DNA of 64,000 nucleotides, taken from the NCBI GenBank assembly GCA_045658305.1, contig JAZOUT010000117.1, positions 1 to 64,000 on the forward strand, in the 5' to 3' direction. Made by a program: the position numbers and the translations under genes. The stretch is from Aphodosoma sp045658305 (lineage in GTDB: Bacteria > Bacteroidota > Bacteroidia > Bacteroidales > Paludibacteraceae). Below the pieces are notes generated by a model, which saw only the letters and a program-made list of their open reading frames with translations, had not been told where the DNA came from and searched no databases. Shown piece after piece: positions 30,944-40,630 of this stretch. Every line of letters begins with the position of its first letter. Positions within the stretch are counted from its first letter, which is position 1.

Positions 30944-31099
30944 CTATGCCCCCTTATTCAAAATAATCAACGCACCAATCACACCAGGAATCCAACCAAG
31001 ACAAGTAAGAATAAAAACAATCAAAAACGAACCACATCCCTTATCCGCTACAGCCAAGGGAGGAAAAATAACTGCCAATAAAACTCTAATAAACGACAT
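30944..31099 (-). CDS. YqaE/Pmp3 family membrane peptide
   Basis: An ATG at 31,097-31,099 opens 51 codons ending TAG at 30,944. The peptide runs MSFIRVLLAVIFPPLAVADKG then FLIVFILTCLGWIPGVIGAL, the two-helix signature of the YqaE/Pmp3 (UPF0057) proteolipids, with the FPPLAV and GWIPGVIHA-like motifs. Such peptides affect membrane potential or stress tolerance in bacteria and yeast. It lies between PgpH and GldG, the same direction, 10 bp from the PgpH stop. Confidence 0.85.
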   Translation of the reverse strand: MSFIRVLLAVIFPPLAVADKGCGSFLIVFILTCLGWIPGVIGALIILNKGA

Positions 31100-31109
31100 A
31101 AAACAAATC

Positions 31110-33209
31110 CTATTTTTTCTGAAATCTATATGGCGAGCGCACTCGCTTCAATGTTTTATTTATCTCGCCCAATGCACCCTTATCTTCTTTATTATTTTTC
31201 AATTCAGGATACTGAATACGAGTATGATAAATATTTTTCAATTTCTCAACAAACACACTCTTTGCCACCTCAACATCTTTAAACGATATAGGCGAATTTC
31301 TAAACTGACCATCTGACATCTGACCATTCACCACTCCCTCTACCAACTTAGCAATCGACTCTTCATCATACGACTTTAAACTACGCGATGCAGCCTCTAC
31401 TGCATCCGACATCATCAATATCGCAGTCTCCTTAGTCGATGGCAGTGGCCCTGGATATGTAAACTTACGCTCATCCACCTCTCTATCAGGATACTTATTT
31501 TTAAATGAATTATAAAAATATTTCACCTTACTACATCCATGATGCATCGAAATAAACTCTACAATTTGATATGGTAAATTATGTTTCTCTGCTATTTTCA
31601 CACCTTCTTGAACATGCGATATAATCACTTGCGCAGCCTCTTCGTATGGCAATTCATCCAAAGGATTAACACCAGTCTGATTTTCAGTATAATACATCGG
31701 ATTCACCATCTTACCCAAGTCATGATACAAAGCCCCAGTACGCACAAGCAAAGCATTCGCTCCAATCTTTTTTGCCACCTCAACAGCCAAATTACTCACT
31801 TGCAACACATGTTGAAACGTCCCCGGACATTTCTCACTAAACTCCATCAACAACGGACTATTGATATTAGACAATTCAACAAGAGTTACTTCACTTAAGA
31901 AACCAAACATCTTCTCTATAATAAATATCAAACCATATGCAAACAACAAAGCTACTGCATTCAATCCAAACACAAACAACATAGTCCAATCCACACTTTC
32001 TATGTCAACACCACGAGCCAATTCCATTGCCACAAACGAAACACCATACACCAAAAATATCAACAATGCCGATTTAACCAATTGCGCACGCGAATTCATA
32101 TCCTTCAAACTCGACACCGCAACCATACCAACCAATATTTGTAAAAACACAAATTCCGTAGTATCTGGCACCATCTGTCCAGCTAACAACACTGCGATAA
32201 TATGCACATACAATGCCGTACGAGAATCAAAAAACACTCTCACAACAAGAGGCAACATTGCAAACGGCACAATATATTCATTCAATTCAAGATATTGAGT
32301 AACCAACGCCAAAAGCCCCAACATACCCAACATCATCAATATCATAAACTCAGTCGCACGAATAGACTCAAGCACTTTAGGTCTAAACAACACAAAATAA
32401 ACAAAAAACAGAACTATCAAAACCAAAATAAGCACCACCTCGCCAACAACCCTCCATACATCTTCACCTTGATTTAATTCATCTCCATCTGTAGCACGTT
32501 GCAAAGATTTCAATATTTGATACAACTCCTCTGTAACTACCTCACCCTTATCGATAATCTTCTCGCCTCTCTGTACCATACCAGAAGTCAACATTACTCC
32601 ATCAACAATTATTTGCATTGCCTGATCAGTTTTTGCTCTATCAATCGACACATTAGGTTCTATATACTCCGCAACATTAGAAGTTTTCAACAAATTATCA
32701 TCAATCCAAACCTCCCCACTCGCTTTCATCAAAATATAATCATACGCAGTCTTTGGCGTAAAAATAGAATTCAACAACTCTTTTCCTTTTACACTATTAC
32801 CATCTAATACAACAACCTTTTCAACGCCCAAATACTCCAATTCTTGCTTATCCTGCAAAGAAATAACCCCAACTTCATAAACATCATTCAATCTATCAAT
32901 CAACCAATCACTCATTCGCGAATCTTTAACACCAGTAATCTGCAATCTATGATCAGCAACCTGCGCAACATATGGCTCAAGATTCTTTAGTGCCTCCACT
33001 CGCTCTTTTTCAAGTTGCTCTTCCGACTTATAAATAGCAAAATCCTTAGGAGCCATCACTGTTTCATAGGTCCACGGCTTACCAATTTCAAAATAACGAT
33101 CAAAATTATCTTCTCTTGGCAACAAAAAATATATAGCTACTACAGCCAACATAAGACTGACTGTATAAACCACATACCGTATGTTTAATGATATAATTTT
33201 TCCTTTCAT
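31110..33209 (-). CDS. PgpH-type membrane HD phosphodiesterase (c-di-AMP)
   Basis: A 699-residue protein: an N-terminal membrane helix, an extracellular 7TMR-HDED-like domain (about residues 40-240), seven membrane segments (about 250-450), then a cytosolic HD domain with ALYHDLGKMVNPMYYTEN (near residues 500-517) and the second-half SDAVEAASRSL. This order is that of PgpH, which hydrolyses cyclic di-AMP. A TATATTTG box (33,232-33,239, minus strand) lies just upstream. Confidence 0.88.
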   Translation of the reverse strand: MKGKIISLNIRYVVYTVSLMLAVVAIYFLLPREDNFDRYFEIGKPWTYETVMAPKDFAIYKSEEQLEKERVEALKNLEPYVAQVADHRLQITGVKDSRMSDWLIDRLNDVYEVGVISLQDKQELEYLGVEKVVVLDGNSVKGKELLNSIFTPKTAYDYILMKASGEVWIDDNLLKTSNVAEYIEPNVSIDRAKTDQAMQIIVDGVMLTSGMVQRGEKIIDKGEVVTEELYQILKSLQRATDGDELNQGEDVWRVVGEVVLILVLIVLFFVYFVLFRPKVLESIRATEFMILMMLGMLGLLALVTQYLELNEYIVPFAMLPLVVRVFFDSRTALYVHIIAVLLAGQMVPDTTEFVFLQILVGMVAVSSLKDMNSRAQLVKSALLIFLVYGVSFVAMELARGVDIESVDWTMLFVFGLNAVALLFAYGLIFIIEKMFGFLSEVTLVELSNINSPLLMEFSEKCPGTFQHVLQVSNLAVEVAKKIGANALLVRTGALYHDLGKMVNPMYYTENQTGVNPLDELPYEEAAQVIISHVQEGVKIAEKHNLPYQIVEFISMHHGCSKVKYFYNSFKNKYPDREVDERKFTYPGPLPSTKETAILMMSDAVEAASRSLKSYDEESIAKLVEGVVNGQMSDGQFRNSPISFKDVEVAKSVFVEKLKNIYHTRIQYPELKNNKEDKGALGEINKTLKRVRSPYRFQKK

Positions 33210-33295
33210 AAAGACACAATCTTACAATTTGCAAATATACAAATTTATTTTTATACTACCATACCAAAATTCGTTAAAAACGCATAAAAAAAATA

Positions 33296-33320
33296 GAGAC
33301 GCAAAACAACTTTGCGTCTC
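33296..33320 (-). terminator. Terminator of the M16 protease gene
   Basis: Stem GAGACGCAAA / TTTGCGTCTC, 5-nt loop, followed on the minus strand by TATTTTTTTT. Confidence 0.85.
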
Positions 33321-33354
33321 CATCTATTTTTGTACTCTATTATTTGTACTCTAA

Positions 33355-36321
33355 TTAGATACCACCTTTAAACAATTTGCTTGGAGATACTTTTGTAATT
33401 TTACCCCATTTAGCTTTAATAGCTTTTTGGTCAATTGTCTTAGGGTCACCAATAATTACGATAGTAACAGGTTTACCTTTAACATTCTTTTCGTAGAATG
33501 CTTTGATATCTTCGTAAGTGAGATTTTCAATAGCACTCATATTTACTTTAGCAGGGTCGTCAGTATAACCGAGTTTTTTCCATGCTTCAAATACTTGACT
33601 CTTAGAACGCATACCAGGTTTAGCAGTCAATGCAGCTTGACGGAGGTAAGTACGGATGTTTTCCATACGTTCTGCTTCATTTTCAGGAGCAGGCATATCA
33701 GACAAAAGACCCATAAATACATCAACAGCATCAGCCACTTTATCGCCTTGTGTACCCACAAAACCGAAGAGATAAGAATCTTTTCCTGGAAGTTCACCTT
33801 GAGAAAGATTACCATAAGCGGTATAAGCCATTGAACGTTTTTCGCGAATTTCGTTCATCACAAGACCACTGAAACCACCAGAGAAGTATTGGTTGAACGC
33901 ATCGTAACCTACATCTTCTTTGATGTCGTATGGGTTAGAGTTAGCATAGAAGTAAACTTTAGCTTGTTGAACTTTGCTATCAGCAAGGAAAATAACATTT
34001 GTTTTGTCGTATGTTTTACGTGCGTGATAATGAGGAGAGTTAGAATCCATCATACGCTCTTTCATTGGAATAGCATTCATTGATTTGGCTACTTCGTCAA
34101 TTGGTTTTTGACCGCAATAGTGAATATCTACTGCATAACCAAATGCTTCTTGGATAGTAGTTGTAAGGTTAGTTTTGTTAACCAAATAGTTTTCAATAAT
34201 TTCACCATCAACAATTGAATATTTATAGAGTTCATCCATAGGAATACGATCAATGTAGTGAGAGTGTTCGCCATAAAGAACATATTGAAGGAGAGCGTTA
34301 GCTACTACATTTGAATTACGTTTTTCAGAATAACGGCTCCAGTATGCATTAGAAACGACAGACTTAATTTGTTTGTCGTCGAGGTTAGGCATCATCACGT
34401 GTTTTGAAAGAAGAGCAAGGATTGCATCCAAGTTTTTCTCGTCACCGTGAACTGTGATGTAGAAATAGCTGTCAGATACGCTAAAACCAAATGTTGCACC
34501 GAGTTCAGAATATTGACGACGAACAGCTTGAGCGTCAAGGTTAGGCATCATACCTGCAGTATTCATCAACGATGCAGCATACTCGAGTTTTGGCATTTCA
34601 TGTGTACCTACACCATATTTCAATGTAAGAGAGAATACGTTGTTTTTAGTGTTAGGAGCATAGAACAATTTTACGTTTTTGTAAAGTTCGCGTTCTGTTA
34701 CGTCAGCAAAGTTATTGAATACTTCTGGTTGTGGTGTAACTGGGATTGCTTTGAACTCTTTAGCGTATGGAGTTTCGATGCCTTTAGGTGGGTCAAGAGG
34801 TTTGATTGCTGGTTTAGCCAATTTATTCTTTTTAGGGTCACCTTCAGTCATCTCGAGAGTCATACATTTAGCGTCAGCTGGTAAGTATTTGTTGATTACA
34901 CGCACAACATCAGCTTTAGTAATAGCACGGATAGCTTCATCTTCTTTGAGATAAGCTTCAATACCTTCAGCATAAGCATATGAATAAGTAATCATATTAA
35001 CTTTTGCATCTGTTGACTCAAATTGAGTGGTATAAGATTGAAGCAATTGAGCAATCACAGAATTGAACAACCAATCAGGAATTGTATTTTCGTTACGAAG
35101 TTTGTCAATCTCTTTAGTAATGTAACGTTGAGTTTGACCGAATGTTTCAAATTGACGTTGTTGTACATCATAGTAAGGTACACCTACAACCATGATACGA
35201 CCAGCTTCGCGACGAGAGTCAAGTGATACGTATGCAGTTGACAATGTATTATCAAGCATCAATTTATCAAGAAGACCAGTGTTGTGTGAGTTGTTCAAAA
35301 GGTTAAATGCTACACTAAGAGCCAACTCGTCTTTATCTCCTTTTTTCACGCCTGGGTATACCCAATATACTTGAGGAGAGTAACCTAATTTAGCTTTGAA
35401 TTTTTCATTACCTTCAATTTTGGTATCTTCGATTTTAGCACGAGCAGGAATCTCTTTAGGTTGGAGACGGCCGAATTTTTCAGCGATAAGTGGTTTAGCT
35501 GCTTCTGCGTCGAAGTTACCTACGAGCATCAAACACATGTTATTAGGCACATACCAAGTTTGGAAGAACTCGATAAGTTTTGAAAGCGATGGATTTTTCA
35601 AGTGATGTTGATAACCGATAACATCACGTTCGTATGGAGTACCTTTGTAGATATTACCAAACAAAAATTGACGTTGGTGTGTTCCAAGGTCATCTTGATA
35701 CATATTGAACTCTTCATATACGTTTTCGAGCTCAGCTTGGAATGAACGGAACACTGGGCTCAACAAACGTTCAGAGTTGATTTCCAACCATTTTTCCAAT
35801 GCACCAGCAGGGAATGTGTTGAAATAAGCAGTGAGGTCGTAAGAAGTAAAAGCGTTCAAGTTAGCACCACCATAACTTTCTGTGAGATTAGAGAAATCGT
35901 CAGTAGCACCATATTGAGCTGCTTCGAGTGATACTTCGTTGATTTTTTTGATAAGTTCGAGGCGTTTAGCTTCGTCAGTTTCAGCATTGAACTCGTTGTA
36001 GAGAGCAATGATTTGTTCATAAAGAGGTTTCTCTTTTTCCCAATCAATAGCACCAATTTTATCAGTACCTTTGAACAACATATGTTCGAGGTAGTGAGCA
36101 AGACCTGAATAATCAGATGGTTCATCTACTGCACCAGCGCGACAAACTACGCGACCGTGTACGTCAGTAGCATCTTTATCTTCCCAAAGATAAACTGTCA
36201 AGCCATTTTCAAGCTTGTACTCTTGAAGCCCATGACCATGATTGATAGTCTGAGCAAAAATACTTGCAGTTGCAGCAAAAAGCACTACAAGCGTTGCAAA
36301 AATTTTGTTTTTCATATTCAA
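33355..36321 (-). CDS. M16 family zinc metallopeptidase (two-repeat)
   Basis: A 988-residue protein with a signal peptide and an inverted zinc motif HYLEHMLFKGT (HxxEH at residues 76-80). It has two M16 halves, the first catalytic and the second without the motif, as in pitrilysin/PqqL-type enzymes. Length matches this family. It should degrade peptides in the periplasm or at the surface. Preceded by a conventional leader and followed by a strong terminator. Confidence 0.9.
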   Translation of the reverse strand: MNMKNKIFATLVVLFAATASIFAQTINHGHGLQEYKLENGLTVYLWEDKDATDVHGRVVCRAGAVDEPSDYSGLAHYLEHMLFKGTDKIGAIDWEKEKPLYEQIIALYNEFNAETDEAKRLELIKKINEVSLEAAQYGATDDFSNLTESYGGANLNAFTSYDLTAYFNTFPAGALEKWLEINSERLLSPVFRSFQAELENVYEEFNMYQDDLGTHQRQFLFGNIYKGTPYERDVIGYQHHLKNPSLSKLIEFFQTWYVPNNMCLMLVGNFDAEAAKPLIAEKFGRLQPKEIPARAKIEDTKIEGNEKFKAKLGYSPQVYWVYPGVKKGDKDELALSVAFNLLNNSHNTGLLDKLMLDNTLSTAYVSLDSRREAGRIMVVGVPYYDVQQRQFETFGQTQRYITKEIDKLRNENTIPDWLFNSVIAQLLQSYTTQFESTDAKVNMITYSYAYAEGIEAYLKEDEAIRAITKADVVRVINKYLPADAKCMTLEMTEGDPKKNKLAKPAIKPLDPPKGIETPYAKEFKAIPVTPQPEVFNNFADVTERELYKNVKLFYAPNTKNNVFSLTLKYGVGTHEMPKLEYAASLMNTAGMMPNLDAQAVRRQYSELGATFGFSVSDSYFYITVHGDEKNLDAILALLSKHVMMPNLDDKQIKSVVSNAYWSRYSEKRNSNVVANALLQYVLYGEHSHYIDRIPMDELYKYSIVDGEIIENYLVNKTNLTTTIQEAFGYAVDIHYCGQKPIDEVAKSMNAIPMKERMMDSNSPHYHARKTYDKTNVIFLADSKVQQAKVYFYANSNPYDIKEDVGYDAFNQYFSGGFSGLVMNEIREKRSMAYTAYGNLSQGELPGKDSYLFGFVGTQGDKVADAVDVFMGLLSDMPAPENEAERMENIRTYLRQAALTAKPGMRSKSQVFEAWKKLGYTDDPAKVNMSAIENLTYEDIKAFYEKNVKGKPVTIVIIGDPKTIDQKAIKAKWGKITKVSPSKLFKGGI

Positions 36322-36402
36322 AAAATTAGTTGTTTATATTATGTCTTATTATAAATGGTTAAAGGTTAGAGCTTATTATTCTCAATTCTCAATTCTCAAT
36401 TC

Positions 36403-36609
36403 TCAATTCTCCGTGTATTCAAGTATATCTCCAGGTTGACAATCAAGCTCTTTACATATTGCCTCAAGCGTAGAAAAGCGTATAGCCTTAGCCTTGCCAG
36501 TTTTCAATATCGACAAGTTCGCAGGCGTAATATCCACTCGTTCCGACAATTCCGTCAGCGACATCTTACGCTTAGCCATCATCATATCCAAATTAACTAT
36601 AATCGCCAT
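36403..36609 (-). CDS. Small HTH regulator paired with DUF2975
   Basis: A 68-residue Cro/CI-type protein (LTELSERVDITPANLSILKT, then ICKELDCQPGDILEY) like YozG/HTH_26. The DUF2975 gene lies 29 bp upstream in the same direction, a recurring pair in which the small regulator is thought to control the membrane partner. The 3' end runs into a five-fold ATTCTCA repeat. Confidence 0.85.
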   Translation of the reverse strand: MAIIVNLDMMMAKRKMSLTELSERVDITPANLSILKTGKAKAIRFSTLEAICKELDCQPGDILEYTEN

Positions 36610-36638
36610 TACTTAAAACAATTTTCAATTTTCAACTT

Positions 36639-37313
36639 TCAAATAGTCAAGTCTTGCTCTTCCTTTATGGTTGTTGCCTGACGCAATATTTCAGTTATAA
36701 CCAACACAACCAACCCCAACAACAAATTACTCCACTCTATACAATACTGATAGCTCACCTCCAACCCTTCTATATCTATCAAATGTGCCGCAAGATAAGT
36801 TCTACCTAAATCCCACACTGTCGAAATCACAGCCAACACCAAAAACGCCACTCCTATATGATTCAACAATAAAATAATCTTCCTTTCAAACACTTGCGAG
36901 CGTATAAACAGACGCATCAACTTCACAAAAACTACGACCATATAAATAAATATCGCAATTATAATCCAATTAACCCAATTCAACACCTCGTACCACACAT
37001 TATGTTTATCAGTCTCTTCTGAAAACGATTTAGCATATTCTACTATCGAAATATTGTTTCTTAATATGACTATCGAATCTCCAGAAAGTTTATTTATCGC
37101 ATTTGGTGCAAATACTTTCCCCTCTCCATCTGCCACAACATCAACATACAAATGCTCTCTACTTTCCAATCCATTTGCAATTGTGTATTCCACCATACTA
37201 TAACCCATCTTTGCGCCTGCAATAAAATCAAGCACAAAATCTGTTACTACCGATGCAAAAAACACCGCCAACAACAACACACACAATATCTTAAATCGTT
37301 TCATAATTCTCAC
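36639..37313 (-). CDS. DUF2975 membrane protein
   Basis: A 224-residue protein with four hydrophobic segments (about residues 10-28, 110-130, 150-170 and 195-215); the last ends in VITEILRQATTIKEE, the conserved end of DUF2975. The first codons MRIMKRFK allow an alternate start at residue 4. Function unknown; commonly in operon with a YozG-like HTH protein, as here. Confidence 0.85.
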   Translation of the reverse strand: MRIMKRFKILCVLLLAVFFASVVTDFVLDFIAGAKMGYSMVEYTIANGLESREHLYVDVVADGEGKVFAPNAINKLSGDSIVILRNNISIVEYAKSFSEETDKHNVWYEVLNWVNWIIIAIFIYMVVVFVKLMRLFIRSQVFERKIILLLNHIGVAFLVLAVISTVWDLGRTYLAAHLIDIEGLEVSYQYCIEWSNLLLGLVVLVITEILRQATTIKEEQDLTI

Positions 37314-37547
37314 CTACTTATCTATAGCCTACAGTCTAACAATCAGTTACAACACGACAACCACTGACTGTCAACCATCAACTTTTAACATGCAAAGTAA
37401 CAAAAAAAATTTCATTTGACCAAATATATTTATCGTTTTTCGATAAAATCAATAAAAAAACATACATATCACCCTATAGTAATCAAAAAAATCACTATCT
37501 TTGCAGAAAATTCCTAACATCTCATTTCTAATTCCACATTGATTTCC

Positions 37548-38810
37548 ATGACCGAAAAACTCCTAAACTACATCTGGTTCAACCGCCTATATTTCGAAGA
37601 ACAACAAACTCTTCTCGGACAATGCGTACGAATCATCTCTCCTGGCATACCCAACACCAATGCTGGCCCCGATGCTTTCAACGCAAAAGTCGAAATTGAC
37701 GGTCGTCTTTGGGCTGGCAATGTGGAATTTCATGTGCGTGCAAGCGATTGGCACCGCCACAATCACGACGGCAAACGCGAGTACGACAACGTCATTCTTC
37801 ATGTGGTATTCGAGGCCGACGAGCAGATATTTACACAAACCGACAACCCTATCCCTACCATCATTCTCAACTACCCAAAATCCATTCTCTCCAACTACAA
37901 CACACTCATACAGAGCCCACACATCTGCCCTATTGAGTTTGAAAAAATCGACTCATTTCGCCTAAATCAGTGGATTGACCGCCTACTCATCGAACGCCTA
38001 CAGGTGAAAACCGAACGCATCGCACAAATACTCCATGATAGTCAAAACAATTGGAAGCAAGCCTTCTACGTTACGCTATGCCGTGCATTTGGTTTTGGGG
38101 TTAATGCCGATGCTATGCAACAAGTGGCACAATCTCTACCTCTTAACGTCATAATGCACCATCGCAACTCCCTCCAGCAAATCGAGGCACTACTACTCGG
38201 ACAAGCCGGATTTCTCGACCACATCGACTCTCCCGACTCTCAAACTTCCATTTGGCAACGCGAATACAATTTTCTCAAAAACAAATTCTCGCTCCAATCT
38301 ACTAATGGTGTCTTTTTCAAATTACTACGCATGCGACCAGCCTCTTTCCCAACAATGCGTATAGCTCAATTCGCCATGCTCCTCCACCAACACGAACACC
38401 TATTCAGCAAAACTCTCAACAACCTAAACATCAAATCACTACGTCAAATATTCACCGTCTCAGCATCTCCATATTGGCACACGCACTACCGCCCATCTCA
38501 TATCACCGAACATCATGGTTGCAATCTCTCACGCCAAACCATCGACCTACTCATCATCAACACCGTCGTGCCATTCATCTTTCTCTATGCTCAGACCACA
38601 CAAGACATTGACCTACAAGAGAAAACCCTCGACCTACTCCGCCAACTCAAAGCCGAAAAAAACCACAAAGTCACTCATTTCACCAACTTTCCGTGTCCCG
38701 ATGCCTACACATCGCAAGCCCTCATCCAACTCCACGACAACTACTGCCTCCGCAAAGACTGCCTCCGTTGCCAACTCGCACATCAATACCTCAAAACAAA
38801 CAAAGATTAA
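37548..38810 (+). CDS. DUF2851 family protein
   Basis: A 420-residue protein; I use the ATG at 37,548. Motifs LLNYIWFNRLYFEEQQTLLG, ISPGIPNTNAGPDAFNAKVE, WAGNVEFHVRASDWHRHNHD and a C-terminal Cys cluster (NYCLRKDCLRCQLA) are those of DUF2851. The function is unknown, although the core recalls a nuclease fold. A TATCTTTG -7 box lies at 37,496. The gene ends 200 bp before a long perfect hairpin. Confidence 0.85.
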   Translation: MTEKLLNYIWFNRLYFEEQQTLLGQCVRIISPGIPNTNAGPDAFNAKVEIDGRLWAGNVEFHVRASDWHRHNHDGKREYDNVILHVVFEADEQIFTQTDNPIPTIILNYPKSILSNYNTLIQSPHICPIEFEKIDSFRLNQWIDRLLIERLQVKTERIAQILHDSQNNWKQAFYVTLCRAFGFGVNADAMQQVAQSLPLNVIMHHRNSLQQIEALLLGQAGFLDHIDSPDSQTSIWQREYNFLKNKFSLQSTNGVFFKLLRMRPASFPTMRIAQFAMLLHQHEHLFSKTLNNLNIKSLRQIFTVSASPYWHTHYRPSHITEHHGCNLSRQTIDLLIINTVVPFIFLYAQTTQDIDLQEKTLDLLRQLKAEKNHKVTHFTNFPCPDAYTSQALIQLHDNYCLRKDCLRCQLAHQYLKTNKD

Positions 38811-39020
38811 TATAATAAGGACGATATAACACTTTTTTTTTGATTTAGGTGCGTTTTCCTATAAAAATACCTTCAAAAAAGGTGCGTTTTCCTATTTTCC
38901 CTGATTTTATAGCAATTGAATAACCTACAACGCCGACGAAAAAGGCAACAAACAAAACATGCTCTCCAACCTATTTTTGTCTTATTGAATTAAACAACAA
39001 TTTTAATTTGATTAACTATA

Positions 39021-39058
39021 AAAAGACTTCATTTTGCGATTGCAAAATGAAGTCTTTT
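39021..39058. terminator. Bidirectional terminator
   Basis: Perfect 17-bp stem (AAAAGACTTCATTTTGC / GCAAAATGAAGTCTTTT) with a 4-nt loop, flanked by A and T tracts, between the convergent DUF2851 and RadC-like genes. Further upstream (about 38,849 and 38,880) GGTGCGTTTTCCTAT occurs twice. Confidence 0.85.
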
Positions 39059-39079
39059 TATACTATAGCCTAATCTTTT

Positions 39080-39631
39080 TTACCCCTTCATATTATATAT
39101 CCCCCACTTTACATTCTGATCTTTAATTAATTCCTTCCCATCTAATTCTATTTTTTGTAAATCAAAAGATGTAACTTTATTTTTCGTTATAATTATATGA
39201 TCCCAAAGAAGTATATCCATTGCATTAAGCGTCTTTTTTATACGATTAGTTAATGCTATTTCCTCTTTTGTAATTGTTAAATCATCTGTTACATGATTAT
39301 GAACAACAAATACGCAAGAAGCCATAAGTTCAACTGCTATTTTTGCGATAATCAATGGATCTGTTTCAAATCCAGCCGTACCCCCTTGTCCTATTTTAGC
39401 ATAGCCTAGTGTATAATAATGATTATCACAAAATATTGCAAAACAAGATTGATGAATTTCAATATCATCCGTATAAAATTGACGTATCAATTTAATTATA
39501 GCACCTGGGGTATTCGCATTAATAACAGGAAAACTCGGATCACATTCTTCTACTACTATTTTTACTTTACGACAATAAGTCATATTCTTCATCCTATCAT
39601 GGATTTCTTTATTTAACAAATTTGCATTCAT
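39080..39631 (-). CDS. RadC-like JAB-domain protein, probably inactive
   Basis: A 183-residue protein with the RadC/JAB fold pattern (ELMASCVFVVHNHVTDDLTI, ...ILLWDHIIITKN). The metal motif HNHP...D is altered to HNHV with the distal Asp shifted to Glu, so catalysis is doubtful. It overlaps the larger relative by 4 bp. RadC-like proteins occur in accessory regions beside mobile elements; their biochemical role is unresolved. Confidence 0.65.
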   Translation of the reverse strand: MNANLLNKEIHDRMKNMTYCRKVKIVVEECDPSFPVINANTPGAIIKLIRQFYTDDIEIHQSCFAIFCDNHYYTLGYAKIGQGGTAGFETDPLIIAKIAVELMASCVFVVHNHVTDDLTITKEEIALTNRIKKTLNAMDILLWDHIIITKNKVTSFDLQKIELDGKELIKDQNVKWGIYNMKG

Positions 39632-40620
39632 AATATTTCATACCCCTTATAAAACAAATCTTCTTTATCAAAAGATAAATAATTGTTTTTAGTTAAAATG
39701 ATATAATCGTTTATCACATAATCCATTAAATCCACTCGCCAATTAAGACTTTCCACAAAGTCAACATCTATCTCCATTGGTTTTGCCTCTCCAATAATTG
39801 GATAAGTATGAATTACATAAAATTGAGAAGTTGATGATTCTTTTATAAGCCTTGCTATTTTCAAAGAATCACTATACAATCCAGGCTTTAAATGTTTACT
39901 AACCTTAATATAAGCCATTGTATATCCTTTTTCATCCATGCAAAGGATAAAATACAATTCTTTTTTAGCTATCTCTTTTGAAAATCTTTTTCGTACAAAA
40001 TCTATTGCATCCTCACTATTTTCAATTTTAACAACAGGAAAATTATTATCTCTATCTACAATTTTATATTTAATCTCTTTACATAAATTTATTCTCGGCT
40101 CCTTTTCTTTAGTAATAATTCTTTTGATACGTTTTTCATTTAAATTATTAATTTTCAAAAACGAACCTCTTTCATCATAAAGAGAATAATAACTATAAGA
40201 ATACAATATAATATGGTCACGAAATATTATACCAGCTCCATCAAGTATTTTTTGTAGATCCGTAGTTAGTTCTATATCACCATCACTTGGACCAGCTTCT
40301 TTACGAAAAAATGTTGGATGATTATGAACTAATATTATTTGCCAAGCAGATAATTTAATAGCTAATTCAACAACTAAATCTAAATCTAATATATGTAAAT
40401 AACGAGACCCTAATGATGCTTTATGATAAGCTAATGTATTATTATATTTATCTAAGAAAAGGACAAAACACGTTTCATACAAACTTATATCACTTTTATA
40501 AAATTGTCGTACAAAATTTGCAGCATCTTCTGAAGAGTTGATAACAGCTGCAGGGAAATGCTCTCCTTCTTCTTTATACGAAACATTAACTTTCTTAAAT
40601 ATTTGAATTCTATTTAACAT
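39628..40620 (-). CDS. Two-domain RadC-like JAB protein
   Basis: A 330-residue protein with two RadC-like halves. The first has an intact JAMM-type motif, HNHP ... EAGPSDGD (near residues 95-113) followed by IIFRDHIILYSY. The second (about 175-330) is degenerate, with HTYPIIGEAKPMEIDV in place of the motif and DYIILTKN after it. Together with the gene downstream, three copies of the domain are adjacent with only one keeping metal ligands. Substrate unknown. Lies 10 bp beyond the Nmad3-like gene. Confidence 0.7.
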   Translation of the reverse strand: MLNRIQIFKKVNVSYKEEGEHFPAAVINSSEDAANFVRQFYKSDISLYETCFVLFLDKYNNTLAYHKASLGSRYLHILDLDLVVELAIKLSAWQIILVHNHPTFFRKEAGPSDGDIELTTDLQKILDGAGIIFRDHIILYSYSYYSLYDERGSFLKINNLNEKRIKRIITKEKEPRINLCKEIKYKIVDRDNNFPVVKIENSEDAIDFVRKRFSKEIAKKELYFILCMDEKGYTMAYIKVSKHLKPGLYSDSLKIARLIKESSTSQFYVIHTYPIIGEAKPMEIDVDFVESLNWRVDLMDYVINDYIILTKNNYLSFDKEDLFYKGYEIL

Positions 40621-40630
40621 AATTCAATAT

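Noticed and set aside
30777..31316. 179-residue plus-strand open frame
   Set aside because: It runs antisense to GldG, PgpH and the YqaE/Pmp3 peptide gene, all of which have recognisable motifs.
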